64,000 nt of DNA, taken from assembly GCA_036937835.1 (NCBI GenBank), contig CM072871.1, positions 946,001 to 1,010,000 of the forward strand. Direction: 5' to 3'. The position numbers and the translations under genes are program-made. The notes beneath the pieces are model-generated. The model saw only the letters and a program-made list of their open reading frames with translations. It ran no database searches and was not told the DNA's origin. Of the stretch, positions 1-13,800 are shown piece after piece. The DNA comes from Pampus argenteus (Eukaryota; Chordata; Actinopteri; Scombriformes; Stromateidae). Numbering within the stretch: position 1 is the first letter of the stretch; each line of letters opens with the position of its first letter.

Positions 1-2615
1 ACATGTATCTGCTTGTTGCCGTGATTTCCCAGGAGCGCGTCATTTATTTGTACGCCGATTCTGACTCAAACGCCTTTAATGGAAATTCCCATGGCTGGTG
101 GGGGTGGAGCACTTATGGCAATTTGTTGGATGAGAACTCATTTGTTTTGCCATGACTGAATGTGAAAAGATGTACAAAATAAATAAGACATGCAAATGAT
201 GTGAGTGTAGAGTAGTGAGCTCAGAGTGCAGGGAGGCTTTTTCCCTTTGAGTGTTTTTGTGTTTTATCCCAGTCACTTGTATGGCTGGAAGACCCTTGAG
301 ATTTCCCACAAGAGACTTGCTGTCCTAATGAATCAAGCCTCTCCAATGTGGCAAAGACCTGAGGGGGAAAAACTGTGATTCTTTATTTACTGAGGCTTCA
401 GCAAACCTGCCAAACTCACCGGAGATCCCGCTTCACTCCCGTTACGTTACATCAAAATGACGAAACACGGAAAGGCCTTTAAAATCTTAAAATCCCTTAC
501 GTGCGTCTGATTAGTCGCTGTGTAATGGCTGCTCTGCTTCTCCCTGTAAGGAAATGGGCGATAGATTAGGCTGAGGTCACTGGCGTTAATGAGACATTTA
601 ACATGCCGTTTACAGGAAGTGCCGCAATACCCCCCCCGCTTCAGATAAGCTTTCAGGACACCCGTGTGAAACAGTATGAGAGGGGGCCGAGACTCGACCT
701 CAAACCTCCAGCCACCTTTGCCCACCCACAGAGGCTGTTATGTATCCGTGCTCACGTCAAGCCCGGGCCTGCGCGCGCCAATTAACTCCCCGCCATATGG
801 ATTTCAACTGTGGCTTTTGGCAGATGTTTGTCCAACCCATCGCTCAATTTGGCGCACCGGGGATTTGGTGTCACCTTCTGGGAGTTTTGGAGTTTTCTGT
901 CAGATTTTGATTATCAGTCTTCATCAGGTGGATTGTTTTTTTCCCCAAAGGTGAAACTCGAGCCCAGTGTGGCTGTTATTTATGCAGGAAAGTGATCTCA
1001 GTGGCCTGCAGTGGGAGTCGCTGTTCACCTGTATGTGTAACAAATCTGCCGAACATTGTGGATCATGATATTATCACGTGCAACGATGGGCTTCTGTCTT
1101 CACATTTATAAAATTAATTCAATAATTCAATTTGGAGGTGCAGGTCCCTCGCCCGCTGCTGTCAGATGTACACGGGCATGTCGTGACTTGATGGTCCCTG
1201 AAGACGGCGCCAGTCGGGCATGCTGAAGTCCTCCGAGGCCTCCCAGTGTTTCATGTAACGTCAACACTATAAACACAACATGCTATTCTTGATTTGTATC
1301 ACGCCTCACACGTTTACACCTCCTACTGATGACACAGCAGCCCGGGCTAAACCCATATGATGACATAATTAGATAGGACATAATGGACAACAATGAGCAT
1401 CTTATGGATGTCGTTTGTGTGATGGTAACTGTAACATGTGCTGACTGCGTCCACCGTCTCACTTTCTACAAACCGGAGTCAAATTTCCAGCTCGACAGTG
1501 GCTTTCTCACATATAAGTGGTGAAACATTTCTTGTTCTCTGCAGCTTATATGCAGACTTGGCAGCAACACAATAGCAATATGGGAAGTGATTTATTTTCT
1601 TAAAGTAATTAAATGCGTACTTGATCATTTTTTTCTGGGAAAATGTGCGAATGTGGCAAACAAATTAAAAGAGCACTCCATGACTAAACCTGTCCCTAGG
1701 ATTGGTGGAAACATCACAAGCGAAACAGGAGCCAAACCTTCTTAATCTACGAAGCTACATTTGGGAGTTTCAGAGGAAACAATTCGGAAACATGCATCCT
1801 ATTTCTGTTTGCACCCGATTATTAATTTTAATTTATGTAACCCCACTTACTCCCGCAGTTTAATTAATGATGCTTGTTATCAGCTGTGTTTAAGAGGTAA
1901 TGGACAATGCTGAATTTTGAGTGTTTACAGCGCTGGAGAAAAATCCTGCTTTACCCCTTTGTAATGGACTGCCAGCAAACAAGAGATTAGCAGTGTTTGT
2001 CACTCTTCCTGCAGCTGTGTTGTAATGCAAAGCAATGGGAGGGGGGGGGGGGCATTAAACACATAACTTTGAAATGGTGACTTGAAATAGCTACCATGGT
2101 CAGAAGAACTGGCATTCCCCTCCATCACCTAATCCATAATCCATAATCCATAATTCTGATCTAATTAGAGGAAGGCTCAGCAGCCAAGAAGAGACAGACT
2201 GTGTGGCCAGAAAAGAGCGAAACACGAGCAGAAAGAAAGACGTCGCCATGCAAACAGCGTTTAGGTTGACAGATTAATGTTCAATCCAGTCATGAGATTA
2301 TTGGTTTGACTGTGATCACACACGAGTTCCTAAACTCTGATCTAAGACCGTGGAGGGACACGACATACGTGTTCATGGTGGATGTATACACATTAAATAG
2401 CTAACACATAATCATAAACCCCAAGAATCAATAACACAATAATCAATCAGCAAGACACAAACACACTTTAACATGAGTTTTACACGTAAGGTGAAACAGC
2501 TGATGTTCAGAAATGTAAGAAGCACGTCACGGAAATAAAAAATAAACTTATTCACATTATCATTATATATTACTTTGTATTGCACTAATTACTGCATCAT
2601 ATAATGTTCTGCTCT

Positions 2616-2752
<137 letters not shown>

Positions 2753-3689
2753 GGTGTGAATTAACAGAACATGATGTTAAACAATATTGTCAACATGTTC
2801 AAAGTGGCTATAATCAATATTTTTATAGACTGATCTTCAACATGTGAGCCGTGTGCTAAACGGATACGGATGCTAACAGCTAGCGTGACACTGAAAACAG
2901 TCCACTAACTCCATAACATAACTCCATCCACATCAAAATAAAACACTGCATCATGTTATAATGTTATAAGATACTTTACAGTATGTACATCTAACCAATT
3001 ATTGATTACTAATTACTTGTATTATTATAAACAAGCAGCATGAAAAGGAACAAAAAGAGTTTGTAGTTACAGTAAAATGACAGTTTGACAATGTGATAAT
3101 TTAAGAGCTTATTAATTTGTGTTCATAGATAAGAAATTCAAATGTATGTGCAGATTACTCCTAAAACAACACGCGTGTGGCTCTACAGACTAATGAGTAA
3201 ACCTGCAGTCTGAGGCCTCGTTTCGTCTTTCATCTGGACGAGATGAAGCCTTCAAAGTGTGTTCGGACGCTCGCTGCAGGTGTCGCGTTGGAAACTCTGA
3301 TGCAACACCAGAAATGGTCGAGAGGAGCCACCTCGTGTGACTACCTGGTCGGAAATGCAGCGTAAATTCAAATTTCCAACAATTTCATAAGCAAACTGCA
3401 TAAAACCAAGTGTTGAGATAAGACACCTGCTCTGGGGACTCAGGTGAGAGTCATAAAATCACACTGCTGCTCCTGCAGATACAGTAGAGCTGCAGCCACA
3501 ATACGTTAGCAGAGGATTACAGTGTTAAATAGCCACAGGCAGCGCGTGTATCATCAGCCTGGATAACTGCACTGCTGCATACGACACAATAGTGCACTGG
3601 CGGTAATGTAGTCTGTACTCTGAATTACATTCAGTAAACTCCCTTGTGATGTATCTTTGTGGGTTAAGAAATGAAATACACTGATTGTG

Positions 3690-4080
3690 ACGTGAGATAG
3701 ATGTGCTTACCGAGGTCAAGGAGGCTCCCCGGCGTAATTACAAGACTACCAAACACAAAGGGCATTGTTATTGGACAAGTATAATGCTGCACATTACCAG
3801 AGCAACACAGCTGTTTCTATCAGCCAACGCTAGCTGGGGAAGACATAGGGCGGGCATCAATTTAGCCTACTTATCTAAAGTCTCTAATTACTTGGTTTAT
3901 TTGATAAACAGAACAAGGAGAATCCTTAAATGATTCTGCAAGATCCAAAGGGGATTAATTTCTTACTCCTTGAAAAAACAAATCACTGGTAGAATCCCTT
4001 ATTTCACTCTTTAATCACACATTAATTAGGAGCAATAGGGGCACCAGTTACACTTGGCATTTGGTGAGATTGCAGGAGAA
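3690..4080. promoter_or_regulatory. Candidate conserved non-coding element (AT-rich, homeodomain motifs)
   Basis: Repeat-free, non-coding sequence with moderate complexity and several TAATTA/ATTA cores (for example gcgtaattac, ctctaattactt, cattaattagg) plus ACAAAG and ATTGTT motifs of the SOX/TCF type. Composition differs from the simple-repeat-rich flanks. This resembles vertebrate developmental enhancers. Conservation cannot be tested from one sequence, so the call is inference. Confidence 0.25.
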
Positions 4081-4105
4081 AAAAAGGGCCTGCATTAGCC
4101 TCTCC

Positions 4106-4152
4106 AGAGGAGGAGGAGGAGGAGGAGGTGGAGGAGGAGGAGGAGGAGGAGA
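4106..4152. repeat. (GGA)n trinucleotide repeat
   Basis: A purine tract of GGA/AGG units with one GGT interruption. The strand asymmetry (all purine on plus) makes it a triplex-prone tract. It is not coding. Confidence 0.9.
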
Positions 4153-4491
4153 GCACATCAGCCTAAGACAAAGACGACACAATCACACAGAACAGCAGGA
4201 AGTGTGAGGATCTGAGCTCCTCGAGCCCCACAAAGCTCATATTTCCTGAGGCAAAGGGTCAGCCTGGATACTGACGGATCAAATCATTCATCACTAGTTT
4301 ATATTTATGTTTTTACACAGTTACACATACACACAAACATACGACACCAACGAAGAAGTCAGCAGGGAAGGATTTAGCAGTAAAAGATGAGCAAACTTTA
4401 ACTTTACATTTATGTCCAGAATCATATTAAAGTTGCTTTAATAGATCAACCAGACTGACTGGAAGAAAGCAGGACTGACACTACTGATGCT

Positions 4492-4541
4492 GATATATGA
4501 AGATATATGAAGATATATGAAGATATATGAAGATATATGAA
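4492..4541. repeat. 10-bp tandem repeat (agatatatga unit)
   Basis: Nearly five perfect copies of the decamer agatatatga. The array is short and very uniform, which suggests recent expansion. Confidence 0.9.
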
Positions 4542-5839
4542 AACAGCCTTTTATCATCTCAAATGCAGGAATGAGCTGTTTGCTTGTTCAGGTCGTTGTC
4601 ACTTTAATATCTTTGGGAATTATTTGTATATTTTTGGGTTTTTGGGACCAAAGCAGTTATTATTCTGTTTTGTATATTTTGTAAATTTCATAGAAACTGA
4701 ACGTCCAGGTTACTGGGTGTTAGTCTGTAAAACCTGCAGTCAATCTTTAATTATATGAATTCATCTAAAGTTTTTCTTAGCAATAATCTGATGGTTGGGC
4801 ACAGCACCAAATATCAGTATGATAATAATAATAATATATTAGTAGTGACATTATAAAGTCGGTTTGTACATAACCAGGTGTGACAGTGGCATAATGAGGT
4901 TACCTGGTTACCAGCAGCGTGCTCTGAACATGCTCATGTTTCTACCAAAGCCTGTGAAATCACGTTTACAGCACCTGAACCAAACCACCAATAAAAGCAC
5001 CTTTCATGTCTTCACCCAGAATGTTATCTAAGACGATAACCGTATCCAACACAAAATGAACAAAATGGCCTGTAAAATATGTTTTATGCTCTCAGTCTGT
5101 TTTCGTATTTCACCAGCTTGAATAAAGCGGTACCTTCTCCAGCAATCTCCGACTTGTTTGTTTAAGGTAATTACTACTTGTCCTCCCATCCTGCCGGCCC
5201 AGATGATGCATGAAAATTACCATTCCCCTACTTCAATCAAAGCTGGAAAAAGAAAAGGGAGAAAGGGGGAACAGAGGCGAGCAGATGGGAGGGGGCGGTG
5301 GCGAGAGGAGCTCCCTCCCTGCATGACAAGAAAGGGCACTGTCTCTGATTAATTAGCTGGAGTTGGTAATCAGTTTAATAAGACTGAAGTTGATGGTGAG
5401 AGGTCCCCTTTGGCAGAGGCACGCTGAGCTTAGCGCTCGCTTTCTTCCACCAAGTAAACACGCAGTGTCTATTTACATAAACAGTTGTTTCTTTTTTGTG
5501 GGGGCTATTTTTCCTTCCAAACTGCCTGAAAGCTTAACACCACCGCTTAAGTCACTCCCAACAATGGCTCAGGGAATTGCAGACAAATTCATGAATTTTT
5601 CAGCATATGAGAACTAATTAAATTGAGGCCTTTTTGAAATGAATATAGTGTGAGGTACTCAGTGGCCCTACGCACACAAAGACGATTGAATTCTGGCTGA
5701 TAGCATTCAGCCTTTTACCACGGTGAGCCATACAGATGGCCGGGTCCTTTTCATTCTTTTCTCTCTTAATGGCAAATCTCATTATGGCCGTTATCACTGT
5801 ACGGAGAACAAGACGGGAACAAGACGGGAACAACGGGCC

Positions 5840-5868
5840 ACGCCGCCGCCGCCGCCGCCGCCGCCGCA
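5840..5868. repeat. (GCC)n repeat
   Basis: About nine GCC units, directly preceded by a duplicated acaagacggga segment. It is an isolated GC-rich island in AT-rich DNA. Open frames crossing it give homopolymeric Pro or Arg and have no other support. Confidence 0.85.
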
Positions 5869-6007
5869 GGAGTTTGGTACCTGTCTGCAGGAGAACATCC
5901 TACTTACTGCCAGCTCAGATCAGTCTGTTGGTGATTACTGGAAAACAGCACATAAATATTTTTAATACAACTTTTATCATCAATAAGCAAACAGTCGGAT
6001 ATTCTTA

Positions 6008-6095
6008 AAGGAATAGTTCAACATTTGCTACTTTTCTGAGAGACAGTAACATGAAGCTACAGCCAGTTAGCTTAGCTTAGCATAAAGCCTGAAAG
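6008..6095 (+). repeat. Fragment of a dispersed teleost repeat
   Basis: Contains aaaggaatagttcaacattt and, further on, agttagcttagcttagcata. These two landmarks recur in the same order near 19.5 kb and 62.7 kb. I recognise the block as an abundant non-coding repeat of percomorph genomes, but I do not assign a family name. The copy breaks off where the 9-bp minisatellite begins. Confidence 0.7.
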
Positions 6096-6112
6096 CATGC
6101 TGAGAGTTGAGC

Positions 6113-6279
6113 TATAGGACATATAGGACATACAGGACATACAGGACACATAGGACATACAGGATATATAGGACATATAGGACATACAGGACATACAGGA
6201 CATACAGGACATATAGGACATACAGGACATACAGGATATATAGGACATATAGGACATACAGGACATACAGGACATACAT
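6113..6279. repeat. 9-bp minisatellite (aggacatac/aggacatat)
   Basis: About 18 copies of a nonamer alternating aggacatac and aggacatat, with rare cacat variants and aggatatat steps. Because the unit is a multiple of three and lacks stop codons in several frames, it yields long repetitive open frames on both strands. These are artefacts of the repeat. Confidence 0.93.
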
Positions 6280-7270
6280 CGTGTTTAACTCCAGCTGATC
6301 CAGTGGAGAAACGCAGTGGACATGCAGTGAAATCCAGTGAAATCCAGTGAAATGAAGCAGGAACTTTTCCTTCCAGTTTGACATTTAGCTTCTGAAACTC
6401 AGTAAAACCTTTGACAGCTTCTGTTGAGCTTCTATTATAATGAATACTGTTCTTTACTGAGGAGACATTCATTAAATGAAGCCTCTATAAAAGTACAACT
6501 TTCCTTGGTACACTCTTCACTCTGTTAGCTTAGACTCGTCTTTAAACAGAAAACAAGTTGTTGCTGTCATGGCCGAGCAGTTTAATCTAAAGTAAACTCA
6601 GAGGACCGAACCCGAGATAAGACAGCGCCGCGTCACCAGCGGCGTTAATGATCGTTACAACACAAAGACAGTGCAGTGGCAGATAGAGCTCAGCAATAAT
6701 TTAAGCAGTGCTAAGTGGTCTATTGTCATTCAAATGATAAATTATGCTTGGCAGAGGTTTTAGAGTCACTTTTACTGAGCGTTGCTATTGTTGGTGTGGA
6801 GACAAGGTTTTAAAACGGAGGGAATTACTTGGGAGAGTTTGAGTTCCTTTGGGTTTGGACACAAATTGGTTCCCGCTCATCAGGCCTGTCAGCCGAGCCT
6901 CCGCCACGGCGAGGACGGTCTGCAGCCAACATGGCCGCTGACATCAGGGTTACAGCTGAAAGATGGAGAGAGATGTTTGTCTTGTTGCCGTGTGTAACCA
7001 CCGGCATTAATGGATCAATAACAAGCCAGCGTCGGTAATTAGCTGCTCGACAGTAGGTGAGTGTTCTTACAGGAACGCAGCCATAATGACCACACAGTCC
7101 AGACCTACGGAGGTCTTTCCTGGGACAAATCAAGGTAACGTTAATTACGCCATTAAATCCATTTGCTCAGTGTAAATCCCTCCGGCTGCTCCAGATCATG
7201 CTGTGTCCATTCTTAACATACAAAAACATTTCAGGTCCGACGGTGTGGAAATGAAAGCAGGCCGCTGCAC

Positions 7271-7300
7271 GGCGGAGGCGAAGGCGAAGGCGAAGGCGAG
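7271..7300. repeat. Short GGCGAA/GGCGGA hexamer repeat
   Basis: About five tandem copies of a six-base unit (ggcgga then ggcgaa). No gene overlaps it. Confidence 0.75.
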
Positions 7301-8581
7301 CTGTTGTTGCTGTGACAGGCGGTGCATCGCTACGTTACCACACTGCAATAAACAGCTTTAACATTGTGACATATGTTGCACAGGTGAGCCGGGTTATATT
7401 TATGCTCCTGCTGTTCCTCCTCTCTCTTCAGGTGCTGCTGAAGGTGTCATTACCTCTGTTGGGACTGTTAAATGGTTCCATAAAGAAAAATGAAATATTC
7501 ATTAACTTGGTTAATAATTCATACAGATAAAATGCAATATGTGCTTTGCAGAGTGAAGATGAATGCATAATGAGTGCACGCTCAGCGTATTTGTGCCTGG
7601 GAATGTTTTTATTTCACGATAGCAAAAAAAGGAAGAAATTAATTGAAAGTTCATTTCATTTGTTCTATAAGTTATGCTAAATGATAAAATAGATGCTTTC
7701 CAAGCAGTTTCTGACTAAGAAACAATTAAGAGGGCGTATAAGTAACCCACATACTAACTATGGTTTTTAATTATAGAAGAAGTGCATTTAAACACTCTTT
7801 ATCAAACTGCATGTTGGGAGTTTGACCTAATTCACACAGTTGGAGGAAACACTTTGTACTTTGCTTTCTTAAAATTGGAACCATAAACTCTGCAGAATGT
7901 TAATAACAATAACTCTGTGAATGAAAATACGCCGTTGCTGCTCCAGATGTCACATCAAACATGTCCTGACGCTCGTGTCCAGACGCAGTAAGTGTGTGCA
8001 GGCTGCTTCAGTTTCCACCGGAGAGCTAAAGTGTTCCCAGTGTAAACACGGCTCATCCAAACACTGTCAAACTAATTTCCTCACACCACGGAGGCTCATT
8101 TTGGCCTTCAGATGAATCAATTCTGTCTCTAATTATCAATTGTGACACCCGTAATCACTGGGAGACTGTTGCGCTGAATAAATGGCTCGTCTTTTGTGTT
8201 ATAATTCTGTGCATCTTGACAAACACGACCCATTAAACAACCCTGTGGCCTTTTTCAAGAGCGATGATTACACTAATTAAAAACTGCAAAACAGTTGAGA
8301 GGAGACGTGCCAGAATTAAGCAGGTCATTAAATCAGGAATATGTCAACATCCAGACTGTCACTCCCCCAGCACGCCACCGCCGGACGAAACGCTGCAAAA
8401 TACATCGAGTACAAACACATGCTCAGAATTTATTTGATATCACGTGTGATAACGAACATTTTAGAGCTTTCTACGGTGGCCCCGAAGGACAAATTACACT
8501 GCTGGACAAATCACACATCAACAAACATTTTGTGTTTCAGTTCCCGTGTTGTTTTCTGGTTCAATAATGTGTTTTGTTGTA

Positions 8582-8583
<2 letters not shown>

Positions 8584-8615
<32 letters not shown>
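8584..8615. repeat. (TA)n microsatellite
   Basis: A pure TA tract of about 16 units. It gives a spurious Tyr-Ile open frame. Confidence 0.92.
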
Positions 8616-8618
<3 letters not shown>

Positions 8619-10534
8619 GGAAGAGTTGAACAGCTTTATGACCTGGTGGACAAAAGGTCAAAGTACTTTAGTTATCCAAAGCGAACAAGTGAAAGTTCTC
8701 ATGTGAAAATGAGATTTCCCCTTAAAAATCTACTCGGACTGATAGAAACTTTTATTTACGCAGGAAAAATTCAAGCAGGGCACAACTGAACAAGTTGGAT
8801 TTTATGATAAAGCACAACAACATAAAGCAACGTGCGAGGTGTTTTGAACGCGGTGACCCGTTATCAGCTGTATCTCAGAGTTAATCCTCTTCCTGCTGGC
8901 GATAGCAGGACTGATAGCGCTGATGTCTCGTTACCAGCAACATATGTTCCCTTTCATACAACAGCAGCTTTCTAACCATTTAATGGGATTGTTGTTGGCT
9001 TTTTTTCCTCTTTACCCGACTCCACACAACAAACACATTTCCTAGAAGTGGTTCGACATGTGCCCAAGGAATTTGTCTCCACGTTTCACAACAAATCAGC
9101 CTAGGTCAGGGGGCTAAGATTGGCCTCCAGGAACAGACTATTGAAAACAGCTCCTCAACATGACGAGAGGGGAAAGTGGATTTTCCAGCTTAAAAGCAGA
9201 ATCATCTCTGCTCAAGGCATTATCCTGTGTTCAAAGAGATTAATAAAGTGAGATGCTATTGATACGGCGCCGCGCTGCTCTTGGATCAGTGCTGGTCATG
9301 TTCGCTGTTCAACTACCAGCTTTAAAAAAAAAAAGGCTTTTACATATGGAAAACATACATTCACAGAAGTGGGTCCACTGGGATGCTAAATGTAATCCAA
9401 GAGCATTACCTTCTTGGAAAGCTTGTGTTTGTTGTAAAATATGCCAGAATCACCTGCATCCAGCCTCCGCCCTCCTGTTTCCATCCAGATATCCAGAACT
9501 TTCAAAGAGCCCAAAACTCAGCCTCCTTTTGTCCCGTTAATGAAGCATCTCTGATGTTTCCTCACTCTGCAGTCAAGATATATTTTTCATAGCAGTCATC
9601 AAAGTGAAGAAATCCCATGTTGTACTTTGATGTGCTTAACACAGTTTTAACTGGCGTCTCATTACAGAGATAATTAATAGTTTAATTAGCACAAATTCTC
9701 ACCGACTGACAGCTTCTCAGACTCACAGTCGTGATTAACTTGAATGTAAAACGACACATGAATCTTTATTTGCTCGATCCAAGCTGTCTTTGGCTGTTTT
9801 ATATCATCTTTTAATTGACCAAACTTTTATTGCTGATGTTTGGTTCATTTCTCCAACGCAGCAAAGCGCTGCGAAGACTCAAACTGCCCAAATATGTGCA
9901 ATGCAAACAACTTAGGTGGATTCATTTTAATTCTCATTACCTTGAAGCAAAGCAATCATGTTCCATGGTCGGGGAATAAAAATAATATAAGCAAGCATTA
10001 TGAATAAAAGTAATCATGGTTCTTGGTGCTTTTTCGCATGCTGTTTGTAATTAACACTTCCTGGAATCTGAATGAGCGTTTCAGAAGCTGCAGAGACGAA
10101 CGCTGCAGATCAAAAAGAGATCAAAGTAACAGCGAGAGGAATCTGCGCTTTTAGCCGAGTTTACAGATGCTGCAGAGAGCTCATCACACAATGAGCAGCG
10201 AGTGTAGGCTTGGAGAAACAGCGCGTGCCTCTTGTTGGAGCTGAGGAACAATAGCGCGTCTCCCAGCGTGGGTGAGGGCCAACAGCAAAGCCTCTGTTTC
10301 ATGTCTCACACCCTCCTCCTCCTGTTCACTCAACTTCCAGTTTACGACTGCTCACAACAGTTTACAGCAGCCAAATTTCATTTTCTACCCACAAATCCTA
10401 TCGCACATTATCCTGTACATTGCATTAGAGGCCTAATCTTTCCTTTCTCTTCCTCAGAAGAAGAAAGGAGCGCCTTCATGATTAACCCACTTTACAGCAA
10501 TAAATAAACGCATCATCCAGTAATGTACACCAGA

Positions 10535-10540
10535 TTTAAT
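10535..10540 (-). other. Possible fam204a poly(A) signal (ATTAAA)
   Basis: Read on the minus strand this is ATTAAA, about 265 bases past the fam204a stop codon. I see no canonical AATAAA on the minus strand between here and the stop. The hexamer is short and common in AT-rich DNA, so the assignment is tentative. Confidence 0.3.
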
Positions 10541-10802
10541 TTGAGGGGGAAAAAAGGCCAGAATGCTCAAATCACTGAAATGTAATGAAAAATAACACAA
10601 TACAGACTCCAATAGGCGCCTTAGGAATTAATTTGAATGCTCCATCATTTTTTCCCTCTCTTGTGCTCTCTGGATGGGATTTTTTTCCTCTCACACACTC
10701 TGCTGGTGTGAAGTCTTCAAAATATACAAACAGAATAAAACGAAACACAAGGCTTATCGAATTAACTGGAAAAAAAAGTCTTTCTCCTTTTCCTCCGTTT
10801 GG

Positions 10803-13800
10803 TCACATGAAGCCCATGTTGCTTTTGGTTTCCCATCGTCTTTTCGCCTCAAACCTGCAACAGAGAAATATTCAATTATTGAAGCCATTAAGAAGACATT
10901 CAAACTGTCAACTTCAGTCTCTGCATGAGGCTTCAGCGCCTCCATCAGATATGACGGTAAACATAAAAACACGAGGACGAGACGTCGTACCCCCACGATA
11001 TTTGCCTCCTCCTTTTCTGCGCTGCCCTCAAAGCTTCCTCTTCCTGTCTGCGTTGCACAAAGTCACGACAATCAGCGGCTTGAGCGATTTTCACAGCCAG
11101 CTATTTAGAGGCAGAGAGAGGAGAGGCCCGTTAGAGGATGGAAATCAGTATTATGGATTATCCTCACATTTATTAACTTTTACTGTATGTCAGAGAAAGT
11201 TAGAGACACACAGATCATACACAGTAATATCAGAAAATATTACATATAATGACATACAAAATACATATTGAAGAAGTTTGTTGACTGCTGGCTGTTGTTG
11301 CAGCAAAAGGACACCTGGTGGTTATGAGATGCATTTATTTAGATGTGACATTGAGCCTGAAACAATCTCATCTCAGATGTGAATATTTTCTTCTGACAGC
11401 CAGAACAAGCTGATGAATGATCAAAAAGAAAATAACTGGCAGATGAACTGATTATTGCAACCCTAGAGGTCATTAAGATACAACCCTCCACGTGGTTGCT
11501 GTTATAAACAATAACTAAGAAATAACCTGCAACATGTTGGAAATATCTGAGACCAGTAAGCAGAAAAATACAGGAGACGCTGAAGTTTCAGCTACACAAC
11601 ATAAAGATGTCATATTCATATGTTCATATGTTCATATATCACAGCAGTGTTTTCGTATTTCAGTCTCCTCTGCACATTGTTTCATATGGTTGCTTACTTT
11701 TCCTTGTTCAATGTGCAAATAAAATAACTAAAAATAAATCAATCAATCAACATTCAGCATGTTCTCAAACACGTTGCAGCGGCACTTTTTCTGTTTGGAA
11801 AACCGCAGGCAGCCCCTGAAATCAGAAGTGAAGAGAATGACCGTGACTGCAAGAGGCAAACATTCAAATCCCAGCGAGGACATGTGTGTATTGTGAAGCA
11901 GAATAATCCCAATAACCCGTCACACAGAGGCACAGGAAACAAAGAGAAAACGCTGCCTCCTCTGTCACTCCTGAGATAGGTTTATTATTGAAGCAAAGGC
12001 GAACTTTGATAAACAACTTGGAACAATTTCACTGAACCTTCGGGTAATTCTCAGAGTACAATCAGAGGGGAAGAAAGTCTTAAGGTAATGAAGAAATGTG
12101 CCACCACTGCACCACTTGGAAAAAAAAAAGACCTGCTAGAAAAAAAAATGTTTCAATTATAATTAAGTGGGATAAACTTTATTAGAAAGACTGAAACTAA
12201 AATATCTCCTAATGCATGCTGGGATTAAGCAGGTCAGAGCGAGCAGGCAGGAAAAATTAAACTCTAAAGGCTTTTTATCACCATATTTCAGGAACCAAGG
12301 GTGTAAAATGTTCTAATTTGGGATACATTAAAAGCCATAAAGGTCTTTCAAAAAGATTAATGGTACTTTGCTTGGATTTAAGATAAGGGCTCCGGCTGGC
12401 TGCTAGTGCTGGGCTCCGGCTGGGCCCTCGAGGCATTCATCTATACAGTCACTGGAAGATTTGTGAAAGCGTCTGCATAACCTGAAGCGCACATGCTATG
12501 ACAGTTCTCCAGTTCTTTGCCATTTTATAGGTTTTGAATCCCTCAAATCATGTCTTCTAGTCTTAAAGAGAGTTAGAACGGGTGATTGCTTTTACGTCTG
12601 CAGTAGATCTGCGGGCAGATAGCACCACACCAGGGCTTTCCCTGCTGCTCGATGCAGCGGTGTCACTGCTAAACGCTTCCGAGTGGCTCCGATGCGGCGT
12701 CGAGATTATAACGCAGACGTTTATTAAATTGTTGACAAATCCGAGAAGGGAAAATAAAGTCGCTGGCTAAGATGCCTCATTGTGGGAGCAAAGCAGACGA
12801 AAGTGCTCGATGCTAAACGGGTTCATTTTGGAGATTTACAGTCAGAGATTTTTCTTTTTTTTCCAACACGAGGATTACCCACATTAACCTGCTCTTCTGT
12901 GCAGGCATTTAAAATGCAAAAGGTCTTGAAAACACGCCTTCCCAAACATTCCCAAACCAAAATTAAAACCCTCTTCCATGCCCCTCATTTCCCCCTCGTT
13001 TAAATTCAGCACAGCCTTTACTGCATTTAAAGCATTGAAGGTCTTTAATTTTATTTTATCACTTTAGTCTACAATCCCTGATTGTCTTTACTGGGGCTCA
13101 ACATTAATGTCAACCAAGCTACCTTGGAGACAGAACAGATCAAAGAGACAAAAAAACCCTCAAATGTCTGATTAATCAAGCCTGCAAACAGCTTATTTCT
13201 TTTAGCCTGCATGCAAGTATGAAAATGAGATTCGGAGAGCAGTACATTGTGCAGATTTGTTCATTCTTATCTGAACAAAGCCAGCGGCAGCTTATTTCAT
13301 GGATCACTGGCACTGTCAGCGCTGTGGCGCCGAGCAGGTGACGGCTCCTCTTTCTGTGGCGAGAACAAAATTAGCAAAAAGTCGGCACAAATTAGCCTCT
13401 CATATTTTCAGTAATATGACATTATTTTTCATTTACTTTTTTGATCCACTTTTCAGGACCCCCCCCCCCCCTCCTCCCCTCCTCCCCTTGTGTGCGTCTT
13501 AGTGCCAAATCCTTTCACATCAGAGGCTGGTGAGAAATAAGAATGAGTACAAAGCTGGAATAAAGGCAGGAACCCTCCTGCATCCTTTGTTTATGTGGCT
13601 CCTAAAAAGCAATTCTTCCCATTACAGCACATATTAGGTGTCCGTCACATCACGTGTCTGTGCCTCGTTCCTCTCTGTGTGGCCTCGGCACAGACCTGCT
13701 AGAAATAAGGTTTATTCAGAGGATTAATACTCTGACCTTTGGAAGATTTCAAGGCAAAAAAATTCACCGTGCACAATGCTGGCACTGCAGCAGCAGCAGC

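Noticed and set aside
6072..6472. Long open frames rich in Cys-Pro or Tyr-Arg-Thr on both strands
   Set aside because: They arise from the 9-bp minisatellite. No splice sites, no homology and equal openness on both strands.
10585..11271. A 228-codon plus-strand open frame
   Set aside because: It lies antisense to the two last fam204a exons, which are supported by homology and phase; its own sequence has no recognisable domain.
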